Notes: generated by a model from the sequence alone, not told the origin. DNA of 64,000 nucleotides from GCA-2725625 sp964574215 (GCA_964574215.1 CAZNLR010000021.1:14292-78291); one strand, 5' to 3'. Shown: positions 42,053 through 51,555, counted from the first letter of the stretch. Numbers and translations are program-made.

Positions 42053-43261
42053 ATGATGACCGAAGCCTATATTTGTGACGCAATTCGCACCCCCATCGGC
42101 CGCTATGCCGGCGCTCTGTCACCCTTGCGCGCCGATGACCTGGCCGCCCTTCCGATGATCGCCTTGAAAGAGCGCAATCCGGGCGTCGATTGGGAAAAGA
42201 TGGATGACGTCATCTACGGTTGCGTCAATCAGGCCGGCGAAGACAACCGCAATGTCGCCCGCATGGCGCTCCTGCTGTCGGGCCTGCCGGATAAAATTCC
42301 GGGCGTCACAGTCAATCGCCTGTGTGCATCGGGCATGCATGCCGTCGGCAGCGCCGCCCGCGCCATCAAATCCGATGAAGCCGATATGATGATTGCCGGC
42401 GGGGTGGAAAGCATGTCCCGGTCGCCCTTCGTCATGCCCAAGGCAACCAGCGGGTTCTCCCGCCAGGCTGAAATTTACGACACCACCATCGGCTGGCGGT
42501 TCGTCAATCCCAAGATGAAAGACCAATACGGCATCGATTCCATGGGAGAGACCGCCGAAAACGTTGCTGAGGAATATCAAATTTCCCGGGAGGATCAGGA
42601 CGCATTCGCTCTTAAGAGCCAGCAAAAAACCGAAGCGGCCCAAAACGGCGGCCTGTTCGACGAAGAATTACTTCCGGTCACCATTCCCCAACGCCGCGGC
42701 GACGACATTATTGTCGACCGGGATGAACACCCCCGCGCCGGATCGAATATGGAGGGGTTGGCAAAATTGAAACCTGCTTTCAGGGAAGGCGGTACCGTTA
42801 CCGCCGGAAACGCCTCGGGTGTCAATGACGGCGCCTGCGCTACGATTATCGCTTCGGAGAAAGCCGCCAAGGAGTATGATCTGGAACCCAAGGCGAGAAT
42901 CCTTGGCATGGCCGTCGCCGGGGTGGCCCCTCGGGTGATGGGTATCGGTCCCGTACCGTCGACCAAAAAGCTGCTGGACCGTCTGAGCTTGAAGATATCA
43001 GATTTTGACATCATCGAACTCAACGAAGCCTTTGCCGCCCAATCCCTGGCTGTGTTGCGTGATCTCGGTGTGGCCGATGATGACGAACGGGTAAACCCGC
43101 AGGGCGGCGCCATCGCTCTCGGCCATCCTTTGGGTGCCACCGGCGCGCGGTTGGCGACCACGGCCACGTATCAGCTGCAAAGGTCGGGTGGAAAATTAGC
43201 GCTCTGCACCTTGTGCGTTGGTGTCGGCCAAGGCGCTTCTCTGGTGCTCGAAGCGGTTTAG
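42053..43261 (+). CDS. pcaF: Acetyl-CoA acyltransferase, 3-oxoadipyl-CoA thiolase type
   Basis: A 402-residue thiolase. It has the nucleophilic Cys near residue 92 in NRLCASGMHAVGSAARAI, the GGVESMSRSPFVM motif, the His in ALGHPLGATGARL, and the second Cys in LCTLCVGVGQG. Beta-ketoadipyl-CoA thiolases usually begin in this way (AYICDAIRTPIGRYAG) and end CTMCIGVGQG. It would cleave 3-oxoadipyl-CoA to acetyl-CoA and succinyl-CoA at the end of aromatic breakdown. A role in general beta-oxidation or phenylacetate breakdown cannot be excluded. No pca or paa genes are adjacent. Confidence 0.8.
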   Translation: MMTEAYICDAIRTPIGRYAGALSPLRADDLAALPMIALKERNPGVDWEKMDDVIYGCVNQAGEDNRNVARMALLLSGLPDKIPGVTVNRLCASGMHAVGSAARAIKSDEADMMIAGGVESMSRSPFVMPKATSGFSRQAEIYDTTIGWRFVNPKMKDQYGIDSMGETAENVAEEYQISREDQDAFALKSQQKTEAAQNGGLFDEELLPVTIPQRRGDDIIVDRDEHPRAGSNMEGLAKLKPAFREGGTVTAGNASGVNDGACATIIASEKAAKEYDLEPKARILGMAVAGVAPRVMGIGPVPSTKKLLDRLSLKISDFDIIELNEAFAAQSLAVLRDLGVADDDERVNPQGGAIALGHPLGATGARLATTATYQLQRSGGKLALCTLCVGVGQGASLVLEAV

Positions 43262-43455
43262 CGTCGATATTGGCGGCTTGACGGCGGACGGGATTTAGCA
43301 CACTGTAAGTCACATAACAAAATATTCAATAGAGTTAAATTGCGAACATTTCCGGTCTAGGTCTGACGGTCATTCAACAATAATCTAAAGACGGAATAAG
43401 AAGCTCTCAGAGCCGAATCCTAGGACCGGAACAATAAGGGGTAAGAAACGCAAAT

Positions 43456-44754
43456 ATGGGTGCGTCATTTGCTATTGTCGGGTCCGGTCCATCCGGGATG
43501 TATGCTGCCGATGCTCTAATCAAACATTTTCCGGATTGCCAGGTGGACGTTTTTGATAAATGCGCCATGCCGTTCGGCTTGATCCGGTTCGGCGTGGCGC
43601 CCGATCATTTCCGGACGAAGAATACCGCCCGGCAGTACGCCAGAACCATGGAACTGGGGCACGTCCGCTTTCTCGGTAACGTCAATATCGGGCGCGATCT
43701 TACTGTGCGGGAATTGGAAGACAATTACGATGCGGTGGTTGTGGCCATCGGCGCCTACAATGACCGCAAACTCGGTATCCCGGGAGAAAACCTGCCGGGC
43801 GTCTATGGCGCCTGCGCATTCGTCGGCTGGTACAACGGACATTTCGAGTATCGGGATTTGAATCCCATGCTGGATGGTGAAGGCATGGCGGTGATCGGCA
43901 TCGGTAATGTCGCTTTGGACGTCGCCCGGGTCATCGCCAAAACCCGGGAGGAAATGCGCGACACCGACATTTGCGCCCACGCCCTCGACGCCATTCAGGA
44001 TATGCCGGTTAAAGACGTTCACATGTTTGGCCGGCGGGGACCCGTGGAAGCCGGGTTCACCACCAAGGAATTGGTGGAGATCGTCGATCTGGAGAGGTGC
44101 GCCGTTGAAGTCGACGGCGGGCAAATTCCCGACCAAGTCGACGGTGATTTCGATGGGCGGGAAAGGACCCGCAAGGAGAAAAACCTCGAAGTTCTGCGTC
44201 AATTGGCGGCGCAAAATAAGCCGGAAAAGCCGGTGAAGATGCATGTCCAGTTTTATGCGTCACCCAAGGAAATTCTGGGAACCGACCGGGTCGAGGCGAT
44301 CGTGATGGAGCGCACCGCCGTGGTCAACGGGCGCGCAGTCAGCACGGGTGAAACCTTCGAAGTACCCTGCTGCTCTGTCGTAACGGCCATCGGGTATTTT
44401 ACCGATCCGCCCAAGGGGCTGCCCCTGGACGGCGCCACCATCGACAATGTTTATGGCCGGGTCCGGTCGGGCGTTTATGTGGTCGGTTGGGCCAAGCGGG
44501 GGTCATCGGGCACCATTCCGACCAACGGACCCGATTCCAGAAGCGTGGTCGACCTTCTGGTTAATGACTTGGATAAAGTGGGTAAGCCGGGCGGGGAGGT
44601 CATCGACGCCCTGCTCACCAAACGGGAGGTCCGGGTCATCGATTTTGAGGACGCCAAAAAAATCCGCGCCGCCGAAATCGAGCGGGCGACGGACGGCCAT
44701 CCTCAGGAGAAATTCACCCGATTGGACGAGGTGCTGGCCGTACTGGGCGACTAG
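43456..44754 (+). CDS. Adrenodoxin-reductase-like ferredoxin-NADP reductase
   Basis: A 432-residue flavoprotein with the FAD-binding GSGPSGMYAADALIK at the start, CAMPFGLIRFGVAPDH, the NADPH site GIGNVALDVARVIAK around residue 155, and GWAKRGSSGTIPTNGPDS near the C-terminus. These are features of the mycobacterial FprA/adrenodoxin reductase family, which passes electrons from NADPH to ferredoxins serving P450 or other oxygenases. No ferredoxin or P450 is encoded next to it. ATG 43456 follows GGGGTAAG. The next frame downstream is the small membrane protein. Confidence 0.87.
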   Translation: MGASFAIVGSGPSGMYAADALIKHFPDCQVDVFDKCAMPFGLIRFGVAPDHFRTKNTARQYARTMELGHVRFLGNVNIGRDLTVRELEDNYDAVVVAIGAYNDRKLGIPGENLPGVYGACAFVGWYNGHFEYRDLNPMLDGEGMAVIGIGNVALDVARVIAKTREEMRDTDICAHALDAIQDMPVKDVHMFGRRGPVEAGFTTKELVEIVDLERCAVEVDGGQIPDQVDGDFDGRERTRKEKNLEVLRQLAAQNKPEKPVKMHVQFYASPKEILGTDRVEAIVMERTAVVNGRAVSTGETFEVPCCSVVTAIGYFTDPPKGLPLDGATIDNVYGRVRSGVYVVGWAKRGSSGTIPTNGPDSRSVVDLLVNDLDKVGKPGGEVIDALLTKREVRVIDFEDAKKIRAAEIERATDGHPQEKFTRLDEVLAVLGD

Positions 44755-44778
44755 CGGCTGGTATCATGGGGCGGCGCT

Positions 44779-45108
44779 TTGCTTGAGTGGTATGTACTAT
44801 CCGTTGTCGGATTTGCGCTCGGTTTCGATCAGCACCGGTCGGTGCTGATCGCCAAGTATCCCTATCCTGCAATCGGGCTGATGCCCGTTATTTTCGATGC
44901 GGCGGCCTGGCTGGGCGGCGTCGGCACCTTGGCCATGCTCATTGCCGGATTCTTTTTCGGCAGCTGGTGGTGGCCGCTGTTGGCGATGGCTGTGGGGACG
45001 GGTGTCAACTTTGTCGGCCGGACCGTGATGCCGATGGAATTGCGCTGGGTGTCTTCCATTTCGGCGACCCTCTTAGGATTTATCGCCACCGTCATCTTTT
45101 TCCGCTAA
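44779..45108 (+). CDS. Small membrane protein of unknown function
   Basis: A 109-residue protein with three likely transmembrane helices (about residues 35-55, 58-75, 90-108) and the core GFFFGSWWWPLLAMAVGTGVN. The only start in this frame is TTG 44779, 24 nt after the stop of the flavoprotein gene and in the same reading frame. No good ribosome-binding site is seen. Its last 17 nt overlap the prmA gene tail to tail. No family was recognised. Confidence 0.55.
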   Translation: MLEWYVLSVVGFALGFDQHRSVLIAKYPYPAIGLMPVIFDAAAWLGGVGTLAMLIAGFFFGSWWWPLLAMAVGTGVNFVGRTVMPMELRWVSSISATLLGFIATVIFFR

Positions 45109-45904
45109 CTAGATGAGCCCTGCGGCAATTTTTTTTCATTACCAATGTCAGCCAGCCATCAACCACAATCCGGTCATGCAGAATCAATCCTTGCCGCCGG
45201 TGGGCCGCCAGAACCTGGTAACCGTCTTTTAATAGGAGTCCGGAAAGTATCGCTGTTCCGCCGGGCAATAAATGGTGGGCCAGGTCCGCGGCCATCCGCA
45301 TCAGGGGACGGGCGAGAATATTGCTGACGATAAGATCGTAACTGCTGGATATTACTGTCCGATGGGCATACCCCGTCGCTTTTATCGCCCTGATCGATTT
45401 CGTCTTTCCGTTCCGGGCGGCATTCGCCGCCGTTACCATGACGGCATCGGGGTCGAAATCGGCGGCGAGGATTGTCGCCGGCCAGCGCTTGGCAATGGCG
45501 ACGGACAGAATGCCCGACCCGCATCCCATGTCGAGGGCTCGATTGACCGCTCTGTCCCGCAAGGAATCGATAGCCCGCAGGCATCCCAGGGTGGAGCCGT
45601 GATCGCCCGACCCGAAAGCGATACCGGCGGGAATGCAGAGGCCCAATTTTCCGGCGGGAACAGGCCCGTTATACTCCGAACCAAAGACGAAAAACCGGCC
45701 TGCGGTTTGGGGCGGAAATTGTTTGATATTCTCCGCCACCCAATTGCGGTTGGCGATCCGGGAGATGTCGAACTCCGGTAAAGCAGCGCCGCAGGCCTTG
45801 GCGGCTTCCGTCAGAGCTATTTCAACGGTTGTTTCATCGGGTTGGTGATCGGAGAAACCATGGATTTCAGCGAGACTGTCCTCCTCCCGGACGGTCCAGG
45901 ACAC
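45092..45904 (-). CDS. prmA: Ribosomal protein L11 methyltransferase
   Basis: A SAM-dependent methyltransferase with the PrmA hallmarks: CIPAGIAFGSGDHGSTLGCLRAI, the SAM loop ALDMGCGSGILSVAIAK and the NPPY-like catalytic region IVSNILARPL. It trimethylates L11. The first canonical start is GTG 45904, which removes the usual N-terminal strand. The same frame continues upstream with PrmA-like residues (EILYRITLSTAKGNAEVFAG) to an in-frame stop near 46003, without ATG, GTG or TTG. An ATC at 45997-45995 sits 7 nt after a GGGAG site, so a non-canonical start or a sequence error is possible. It lies downstream of the helicase gene, on the same strand. Confidence 0.85.
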   Translation of the reverse strand: MSWTVREEDSLAEIHGFSDHQPDETTVEIALTEAAKACGAALPEFDISRIANRNWVAENIKQFPPQTAGRFFVFGSEYNGPVPAGKLGLCIPAGIAFGSGDHGSTLGCLRAIDSLRDRAVNRALDMGCGSGILSVAIAKRWPATILAADFDPDAVMVTAANAARNGKTKSIRAIKATGYAHRTVISSSYDLIVSNILARPLMRMAADLAHHLLPGGTAILSGLLLKDGYQVLAAHRRQGLILHDRIVVDGWLTLVMKKNCRRAHLVSGKR

Positions 45905-46034
45905 CGATTGGCAAAATAGTTCGACGGCCCCGGCGAATACCTCGGCGTTTCCCTTCGCCGTCGACAGAGTAATCCGATAAAGAATTTCGGGTTCGATGGA
46001 TTAGCTCCCGTCATTGTATCCGTTGGGGCTACCG

Positions 46035-48347
46035 CTAGGCCGGTTCGACGAAACTGTCGATGACCTTTTTGGTGCCGGCTTTCTCGAAGGCGACCTCCAG
46101 TTTGCTGCCGTCGGCGGCAACCACTTTACCGTAGCCGAATTTCTGGTGAAAGATGCGGCTGCCGACGGCGAATTTTCCGTCATCCTTTTTCGACGGTGTT
46201 AGCCAGACCTCACCGTCGATCACTGTGCCGTCTCTGGCGTGTCCGCGCCGCCTTGGTGTATTGAATGCGGGAGAGTCGAAGGCAGAAGATTCGAGGCGGG
46301 CCGTACCGCTGGAATCCCTGAGGCCCGAGCGGGCGCCGATGCCGCCGTAAAGTCCCTGATCGCTGGCTTGCTCCACGTGGTCTTCGGGAAGCTCTTCGAT
46401 AAAGCGCGACGGTAGGGAATTTTGCCATTGATTGTAGATGCGGCGGTTGGCGGCATAGAGAATGTTGGCTTCCTTACGGGCCCGCGTCACGCCTACATAG
46501 GCGAGGCGGCGTTCCTCCTCCAATCCCTTTATTCCTTCTTCATCTAGGCTTCGTTGATGGGGAAACAGCCCTTCCTCCCATCCGGGCAGGAAGACGGTGT
46601 CGAACTCCAACCCCTTGGCGGCGTGAAGGGTCATCAGGCTGACCTTGTCTTCGGTTTTATTTTCCTCGTTCTCCATCACCAGGCTGACATGCTCGAGAAA
46701 CCCCTGGAGATTTTCGAATTCGGCCAGACCGGCGACCAGTTCCTTTAGGTTTTCCAGCCGCCCCGGCGCCTCGGGGGTTTTGTCCCGCATCCACATTTCC
46801 GTGTAGCCAGATTCGTCCAGAATGATTGCCGCCAGCTCGTCATGGGGCAGGTTGCTCATGGTTGACCGCCAGCGCTCGAAATCCTGGATCAGGCTGATGA
46901 TGGTGGACCGCGCCTTGGGTTTGATTTCGTCCGTTTCGGTGATCAGCCGGGCGGCTTCGTACATGGGCATGCCTTCGGCGCGGGCCAGATGGTGGATGGA
47001 TTGAACGGTCGCTTTGCCGAGACCGCGCTTGGGAACGTTGATGATCCGCTCGAAGGCGAGATCATCGTCGGGGCTGACCACCACCCGGAGATAGGCGATG
47101 GCGTCGCGGGTTTCCTGGCGTTCGTAAAACCGGGGGCCGCCGATCACCCGATAGGGCACGCCCAAAGTGATCAACCGTTCTTCGAATTCGCGGGTCTGGA
47201 ACCCGGCGCGGATCAAGACGGCGATTTCCTCCAGGGACTGACCTTTGGCCTGGCGGGCTTCGATTTCCTCGCCGACCACGCGGGCTTCCTCTTCGCCATC
47301 CCAAACGCCCCTGATGGTCACCTTGTCGCCGGCATCGATGCCCGTCCACAGGGTCTTTCCCAAACGGCCTTCATTGTGGGCGATCAGGCCCGAGGCGGCG
47401 GCCAGGATGTGGGGCGTCGAGCGATAATTCTGTTCCAGTCTGATAACCTGTGCGCCAGAAAAATCCTTTTCAAACCGGAGAATGTTGCCGACTTCTGCGC
47501 CTCGCCAGGAGTAAATCGATTGATCGTCGTCGCCAACGCAGCAGATGTTCTTGTACTCCTGGGCCAGCAAACGCAGCCAGAGATACTGGGCCACATTGGT
47601 GTCCTGGTATTCGTCCACCAACAGGTAGCGGAATTTCATTTGGTAGTCGTGCAGAATATCGGGATAGTCGGTGAACAGCGTCAGGCAATGAAGCAGGAGA
47701 TCACCGAAATCGGCGGCGTTGAGCTGCTTAAGCCGATCCTGGTATTCCCGGTAAAGACCCGCCAGCACACCTTCAGCCATATCGGCGTCTTCCTCGCCGG
47801 ATATTTTTTCCGGGGTCAGGCCCCGGTCTTTCCACCGCTGGATGACCGCCATCAATGCCCGGGCCGGCCATTTTTTGTCATCGATCTGATGGCCTTCCAT
47901 GAGCTGCTTGAGCAGACGCACCTGATCGTCGGCATCAAGAATGGTGAAATTACTTTTCAGCCCGACCGCTTCCGCGTGGCTGCGCAAAATGCGGGCGCCC
48001 AGTGCGTGAAAGGTTCCCAGCCACCAGCCCTCTACCGGCCGTCCGGTCATCGCCGCCACCCGGTCTTTCATTTCCCGTGCCGCCTTGTTGGTGAAGGTGA
48101 CCGCCATGATATCCCAAGGGCGGGCTTTTCCCTGGACCAGGATGTGGGCCAACCGGGTGGTCAGCACCCGGGTCTTACCCGTGCCGGCGCCGGCCAGCAC
48201 CAGCACCGGGCCGTCAATGGCATCGACGGCCCGGCGCTGATCCTCATTCAGTCCTTTCAGATATCGCGTATCGGAAGAGGCGGCTGGCCCCGAAGTGGTT
48301 TTAGGCGGCGTTTCGGGCTCGTCAGAAAGTTCAAATTGATCCGGCAT
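46035..48347 (-). CDS. uvrD: UvrD/PcrA-type DNA helicase
   Basis: A 770-residue superfamily 1A helicase. It has Walker A AGAGTGKTRVLTTRLAH (about residue 55), VDEYQDTN, DDDQSIYSWRGA, the LEQNYRSTP motif IV region, the MTLHAAKGLEFD motif V, and VGVTRARKEANILYA motif VI. It unwinds DNA 3'-5' in nucleotide excision and mismatch repair. The C-terminal tail (GSRIFHQKFGYGKVVAADGSKLEVAFEKAG) is the Tudor-like domain that in PcrA contacts RNA polymerase. It ends 20 nt before the ATG at 46014 and shares the minus strand with prmA. Confidence 0.93.
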   Translation of the reverse strand: MPDQFELSDEPETPPKTTSGPAASSDTRYLKGLNEDQRRAVDAIDGPVLVLAGAGTGKTRVLTTRLAHILVQGKARPWDIMAVTFTNKAAREMKDRVAAMTGRPVEGWWLGTFHALGARILRSHAEAVGLKSNFTILDADDQVRLLKQLMEGHQIDDKKWPARALMAVIQRWKDRGLTPEKISGEEDADMAEGVLAGLYREYQDRLKQLNAADFGDLLLHCLTLFTDYPDILHDYQMKFRYLLVDEYQDTNVAQYLWLRLLAQEYKNICCVGDDDQSIYSWRGAEVGNILRFEKDFSGAQVIRLEQNYRSTPHILAAASGLIAHNEGRLGKTLWTGIDAGDKVTIRGVWDGEEEARVVGEEIEARQAKGQSLEEIAVLIRAGFQTREFEERLITLGVPYRVIGGPRFYERQETRDAIAYLRVVVSPDDDLAFERIINVPKRGLGKATVQSIHHLARAEGMPMYEAARLITETDEIKPKARSTIISLIQDFERWRSTMSNLPHDELAAIILDESGYTEMWMRDKTPEAPGRLENLKELVAGLAEFENLQGFLEHVSLVMENEENKTEDKVSLMTLHAAKGLEFDTVFLPGWEEGLFPHQRSLDEEGIKGLEEERRLAYVGVTRARKEANILYAANRRIYNQWQNSLPSRFIEELPEDHVEQASDQGLYGGIGARSGLRDSSGTARLESSAFDSPAFNTPRRRGHARDGTVIDGEVWLTPSKKDDGKFAVGSRIFHQKFGYGKVVAADGSKLEVAFEKAGTKKVIDSFVEPA

Positions 48348-48521
48348 AGGGCCATTATATCACGCCAATACCGCTGGCCCAGAGAAAGGTATGGGAAAGG
48401 TAGGGGAAAGCCATGCTCTACAAATTTTCGTGTGCGCTTCATATAGGCTTTGACACTTCAATCCATTGATATCAGGCTCTACGAGATTCCTTTTGAATTT
48501 TGCTTATTAACGGACGAATCG

Positions 48522-49535
48522 ATGAACAGAATCAGGCAATATTTAAACTCGGGTTTTCTGCTAGCGGGTGTATTTACCGCATTCGTGTTTTTAGCCTCAC
48601 CCGCTTTCAGCGTCGAAAAAAATATATTGCAGGCGGTCGTCCATATTCGGGCGACCATACCGCCGGACGCCCGTACCGCCCGCTTTCTTGGCACCGACCG
48701 TCAGGGCAGCGGGGTCATCATCGACAATGAGGGGTTGGTACTCACCATCGGTTATTTGATTCTGGAAGCCGATGGCGCCATCGTAACGGCGTCCAACGGT
48801 GAACAGACACCCGCCAAGATCGTGGCCTACGATCACCACACCGGCTTTGGTTTGCTGCGGATGGCCAAAAAACCCACCGTCGCGCCGATGCGTCTGGGAA
48901 ATTCTGGTCACCTTGGGATTCAGGATACGGTTCTGATCGCCAGCCGGGGCGGCCAACAGCCGGTGATCGCCGCCCGGGTGGTGTCGCGCCGGGTATTTAC
49001 CGGCTACTGGGAATACATGCTGGACCGGGCCATTTTTACGGTACCGCCCCATGGTTTCCACAGCGGCGCGGCTCTGGTGGGTGAGGATGGCAGACTGCTC
49101 GCCATCGGTTCGCTTTTGGTGAGTGATGCGGTAGCGCCGAAACTGCATTCGCCCGGTAACATGTTCGTGCCCATCGACGAGCTTAAACCGGTACTGGCCG
49201 AACTGCTGGAGCACGGCAGGCGGCAGAGTCCGCCCCGGCCCTGGATCGGCGCCAATACCGAGGAATTTCACGGTCGCCTCGCCGTCATCAGAATAACGCC
49301 GGGCGGACCGGCTGCCAAAGCCGGTATCGAGGTGGGGGACCTGATCCTGGGAATCGGTTCGAAACCCATCCGTAGCCAGGAGGATTTTTACCGCAAGCTT
49401 TGGGCTACCGGCCAGGCGGGGGTCTCGGTCCAGTTGAAGGTCCTGCCCAAGAACCAGAACGAAGTTGCCATCAAAGAATTCACGGTCCGAACTCAGGACC
49501 GCTACGATTGGCTTAAATTAAAAAGAAGTTTGTAA
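48522..49535 (+). CDS. Exported trypsin-like PDZ protein, degenerate S1C (HtrA-like) protease
   Basis: About 337 residues. ATG 48522 gives a signal peptide cleaved near ASPAFS-VEK, so the longer frame from 48450 is rejected. The trypsin-like domain keeps Asp104 (AYDHHTGFGLLRM) and Ser181 (FHSGAALV), but the His that stands in LTNNHVV of DegP-type proteases is Tyr78 (LTIGYLIL), and the GNSGG oxyanion motif is altered. A single PDZ domain (about 245-330; ITPGGPAAKAGIEVGDLILG) follows. It is therefore probably not a normal protease and may be a chaperone or peptide-binding protein. It converges with the ClC channel gene. Confidence 0.85.
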   Translation: MNRIRQYLNSGFLLAGVFTAFVFLASPAFSVEKNILQAVVHIRATIPPDARTARFLGTDRQGSGVIIDNEGLVLTIGYLILEADGAIVTASNGEQTPAKIVAYDHHTGFGLLRMAKKPTVAPMRLGNSGHLGIQDTVLIASRGGQQPVIAARVVSRRVFTGYWEYMLDRAIFTVPPHGFHSGAALVGEDGRLLAIGSLLVSDAVAPKLHSPGNMFVPIDELKPVLAELLEHGRRQSPPRPWIGANTEEFHGRLAVIRITPGGPAAKAGIEVGDLILGIGSKPIRSQEDFYRKLWATGQAGVSVQLKVLPKNQNEVAIKEFTVRTQDRYDWLKLKRSL

Positions 49536-49544
49536 GATTTGCTG

Positions 49545-49767
49545 CCCCTCAGACGCCGGGCGTTCGCTCCGCTCTCTTGGCTTACGCGCCATTAGGCGCG
49601 ACGCGCACTTGCACTTGCCAAAGTTCATAAAAGAACTTTGGATATGAGTTTTATATGGCAAGAATTAATTCCAAAAGTCCAATGGGACTTTTGGCAAGCG
49701 CGACTGCTCGTCGGCGCCAATGCGCCGAGAGCCAAGGGTTCGGAGAACCCGCCCGGCGTCTGAGGGG
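49545..49767. repeat. Intergenic element with 18-bp terminal inverted repeats
   Basis: A 223-nt segment bounded by CCCCTCAGACGCCGGGCG (49545-49562) and its exact reverse complement (49750-49767). The arms continue with imperfect matches for another 50 nt or so. Inside are two strong hairpins: CCAAAGTTC (49618-49626) with GAACTTTGG (49633-49641), and CCAAAAGTCC (49671-49680) with GGACTTTTGG (49685-49694). It lies between two converging genes and contains no coding frame. It could be a miniature transposable or palindromic repeat element, and its hairpins could end both transcripts. No target-site duplication was recognised. Confidence 0.7.
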
Positions 49768-49773
49768 ATACAA

Positions 49774-51555
49774 CTAAGCCGAACCGGCTTTTTCTTCGTG
49801 GCGGGTTTCGATGAGGGCCCGGTTGTAGGCGGCCATCACGTCGGTCTCATGGAGGGTGCCCACGAACATCATGTTGTCGTGATTCTCCACCACCGCGATG
49901 TAGTGTTCGCCACTGTCCCGGATAACTTTGTTGGCCGTTTGCAAATCGTCGTCGATATCCAGAATCGGCGGATGCACCCTGGCGACGTCTCCGGCATTGA
50001 TTAAATTGTCCACATCGTGATCGAAAGCGATATCGCTGAGATCGGCAAGGGTGATGGTGCCGAACAATTCACCGGTATCCTTCAGGACAAACAATTCTCC
50101 CGTATGGGAGGCCTGTAATTTTGTCCGTACCTCGGGCAGGGAGGTGGCGACGTCAATGGTTTCGCTGTCCCGGTTCACCACTTTGCGTACCTTGATGCCG
50201 CGCAACAGGGCCGCTTCAAATCCACCCTTGAGGTCCAGTCCCATGCGCTCCAACTGCCAGCCGAAAAAGGATTTACCCTGAAATTGTTGGGCGATGACCG
50301 TGGAAATGACCACCGCCACCATCACGGCGATAGTCAGTGGATAGTCGTCGGTCAGTTCGAACACGATCAGGGTGGTTGAAATGGGGGCGCCCAATACGGC
50401 GGCGGCGACGGCGCCCATGCCGATAATGGTATAAGCGCCCGACCCCGACGAAAATTCGGGAAAAATGCTGGTGGCGATGATACCGTAGGCACCGCCCAGC
50501 ATGGCGCCGATCATCAGGGACGGCGTAAATACGCCGCCGCCGAAACCGCTGCCGACGCAAACGGCGGTGGCCACCGTTTTCATTACCACCAGGGTGATCA
50601 AAAGAGCCAGAGAAAGCTGTACCTTCAGCGCCATATCGGTGGCGTCGTAGCCGACGCCCAGAACCTGCGGAAAGGCCAAAGCCAGGAACCCGAGTATCAA
50701 TCCGCCGATAGCCGGCCTGATCCACTGCGGGCCGGGAACTTTTTTCATGGTGTCTTCGGCGAACATGGTGGAGCGCATGAACGCCACCGCGACCGCTCCC
50801 GATAATATACCCAATCCGATAACCGCCGGGAATTCCAGGAAGGAAACCGCCGAATGTTCGTAAATGCTGAAGGCGGGGAAGTCGCCGAAATATCCTCTGG
50901 TGACGATGGTGCCGACCACGCTGGCGATAACGATGGGGGCGAAGGCGCTGAAGGCGAAATGGCCGACCACCACTTCGTGGGCAAACAAAGCGCCGGCGAT
51001 GGGCGCATTGAACGAGGCCGCCACCGCCGCCGCCGCGCCGCATCCCAAGAGCGCCCGGGACAGCGACCGGGTCAAATGCAGTTTCTCCGCCACCCAGGCG
51101 CCCAAGGTCGCACCCAGATGAACGGCCGGTCCTTCCCGTCCGACCGAAGCGCCGACGCCGATGGAAGCCGCGCTGGCGATCGCCGCACCGGCACCCGCTT
51201 TCAGCGACATGCGGCCGCCCTGTAAGGCGCTGGCTTCAATGACTTTGGCGATTCCATGGGGCTGACGGTTGGGCAGAAAATAGTAAATGAAAAGTCCGAC
51301 CATCAGGCCGCCAATAGTCGGCGCAAAAAGGATCTGCCACCAGGGAAGGGTCTGGGCGACGTTGATGAGCGCTTCCGATTTTCCGCCCAGAAATACGCCC
51401 TGGACGAGGTCGATGCCTTCGCGGATGGCGATGGTGCCGCCGCCGGCAATGGCGCCCACGACGACAGCAAGAACCGACAGGATCAACTGGTCGTTTCTGA
51501 TAATCCGCCGCAGCCGCATGAGAATACGGCTGGGTCTAAGTCGACGCCGGGCCAT
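49774..51555 (-). CDS. ClC-family chloride channel/antiporter with CBS domains
   Basis: A 593-residue ClC protein with about ten to twelve membrane helices (residues about 20-440) and a C-terminal CBS pair (about 460-575). GREGPAVHLGA holds the gating glutamate, and GGGVFTPSLMIGAMLGG and GMGAVAAAVLGAPISTTLIVFELT belong to the permeation core. The first selectivity motif is PHGIAKV, not GSGIP, as in a separate bacterial branch. CBS domains usually sense adenine nucleotides. It could serve chloride or proton homeostasis. Start at 51555 or the internal Met13. Confidence 0.9.
   Translation of the reverse strand: MARRRLRPSRILMRLRRIIRNDQLILSVLAVVVGAIAGGGTIAIREGIDLVQGVFLGGKSEALINVAQTLPWWQILFAPTIGGLMVGLFIYYFLPNRQPHGIAKVIEASALQGGRMSLKAGAGAAIASAASIGVGASVGREGPAVHLGATLGAWVAEKLHLTRSLSRALLGCGAAAAVAASFNAPIAGALFAHEVVVGHFAFSAFAPIVIASVVGTIVTRGYFGDFPAFSIYEHSAVSFLEFPAVIGLGILSGAVAVAFMRSTMFAEDTMKKVPGPQWIRPAIGGLILGFLALAFPQVLGVGYDATDMALKVQLSLALLITLVVMKTVATAVCVGSGFGGGVFTPSLMIGAMLGGAYGIIATSIFPEFSSGSGAYTIIGMGAVAAAVLGAPISTTLIVFELTDDYPLTIAVMVAVVISTVIAQQFQGKSFFGWQLERMGLDLKGGFEAALLRGIKVRKVVNRDSETIDVATSLPEVRTKLQASHTGELFVLKDTGELFGTITLADLSDIAFDHDVDNLINAGDVARVHPPILDIDDDLQTANKVIRDSGEHYIAVVENHDNMMFVGTLHETDVMAAYNRALIETRHEEKAGSA

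Noticed and set aside
42031..42078. Short leader peptide before the thiolase
   Set aside because: The ATG abuts AAGGAG without spacing, and the 15-codon frame shows no attenuator-like feature.
45817..46014. Independent 65-codon gene on the minus strand
   Set aside because: It overlaps the PrmA-like upstream coding in another frame, and its product is arginine- and proline-rich like a shadow. It is relevant only as a possible frameshift start of prmA.
46989..48446. 485-codon plus-strand open frame
   Set aside because: It lies antisense to the UvrD helicase, its product has no recognisable domain, and the helicase motifs are complete on the other strand.
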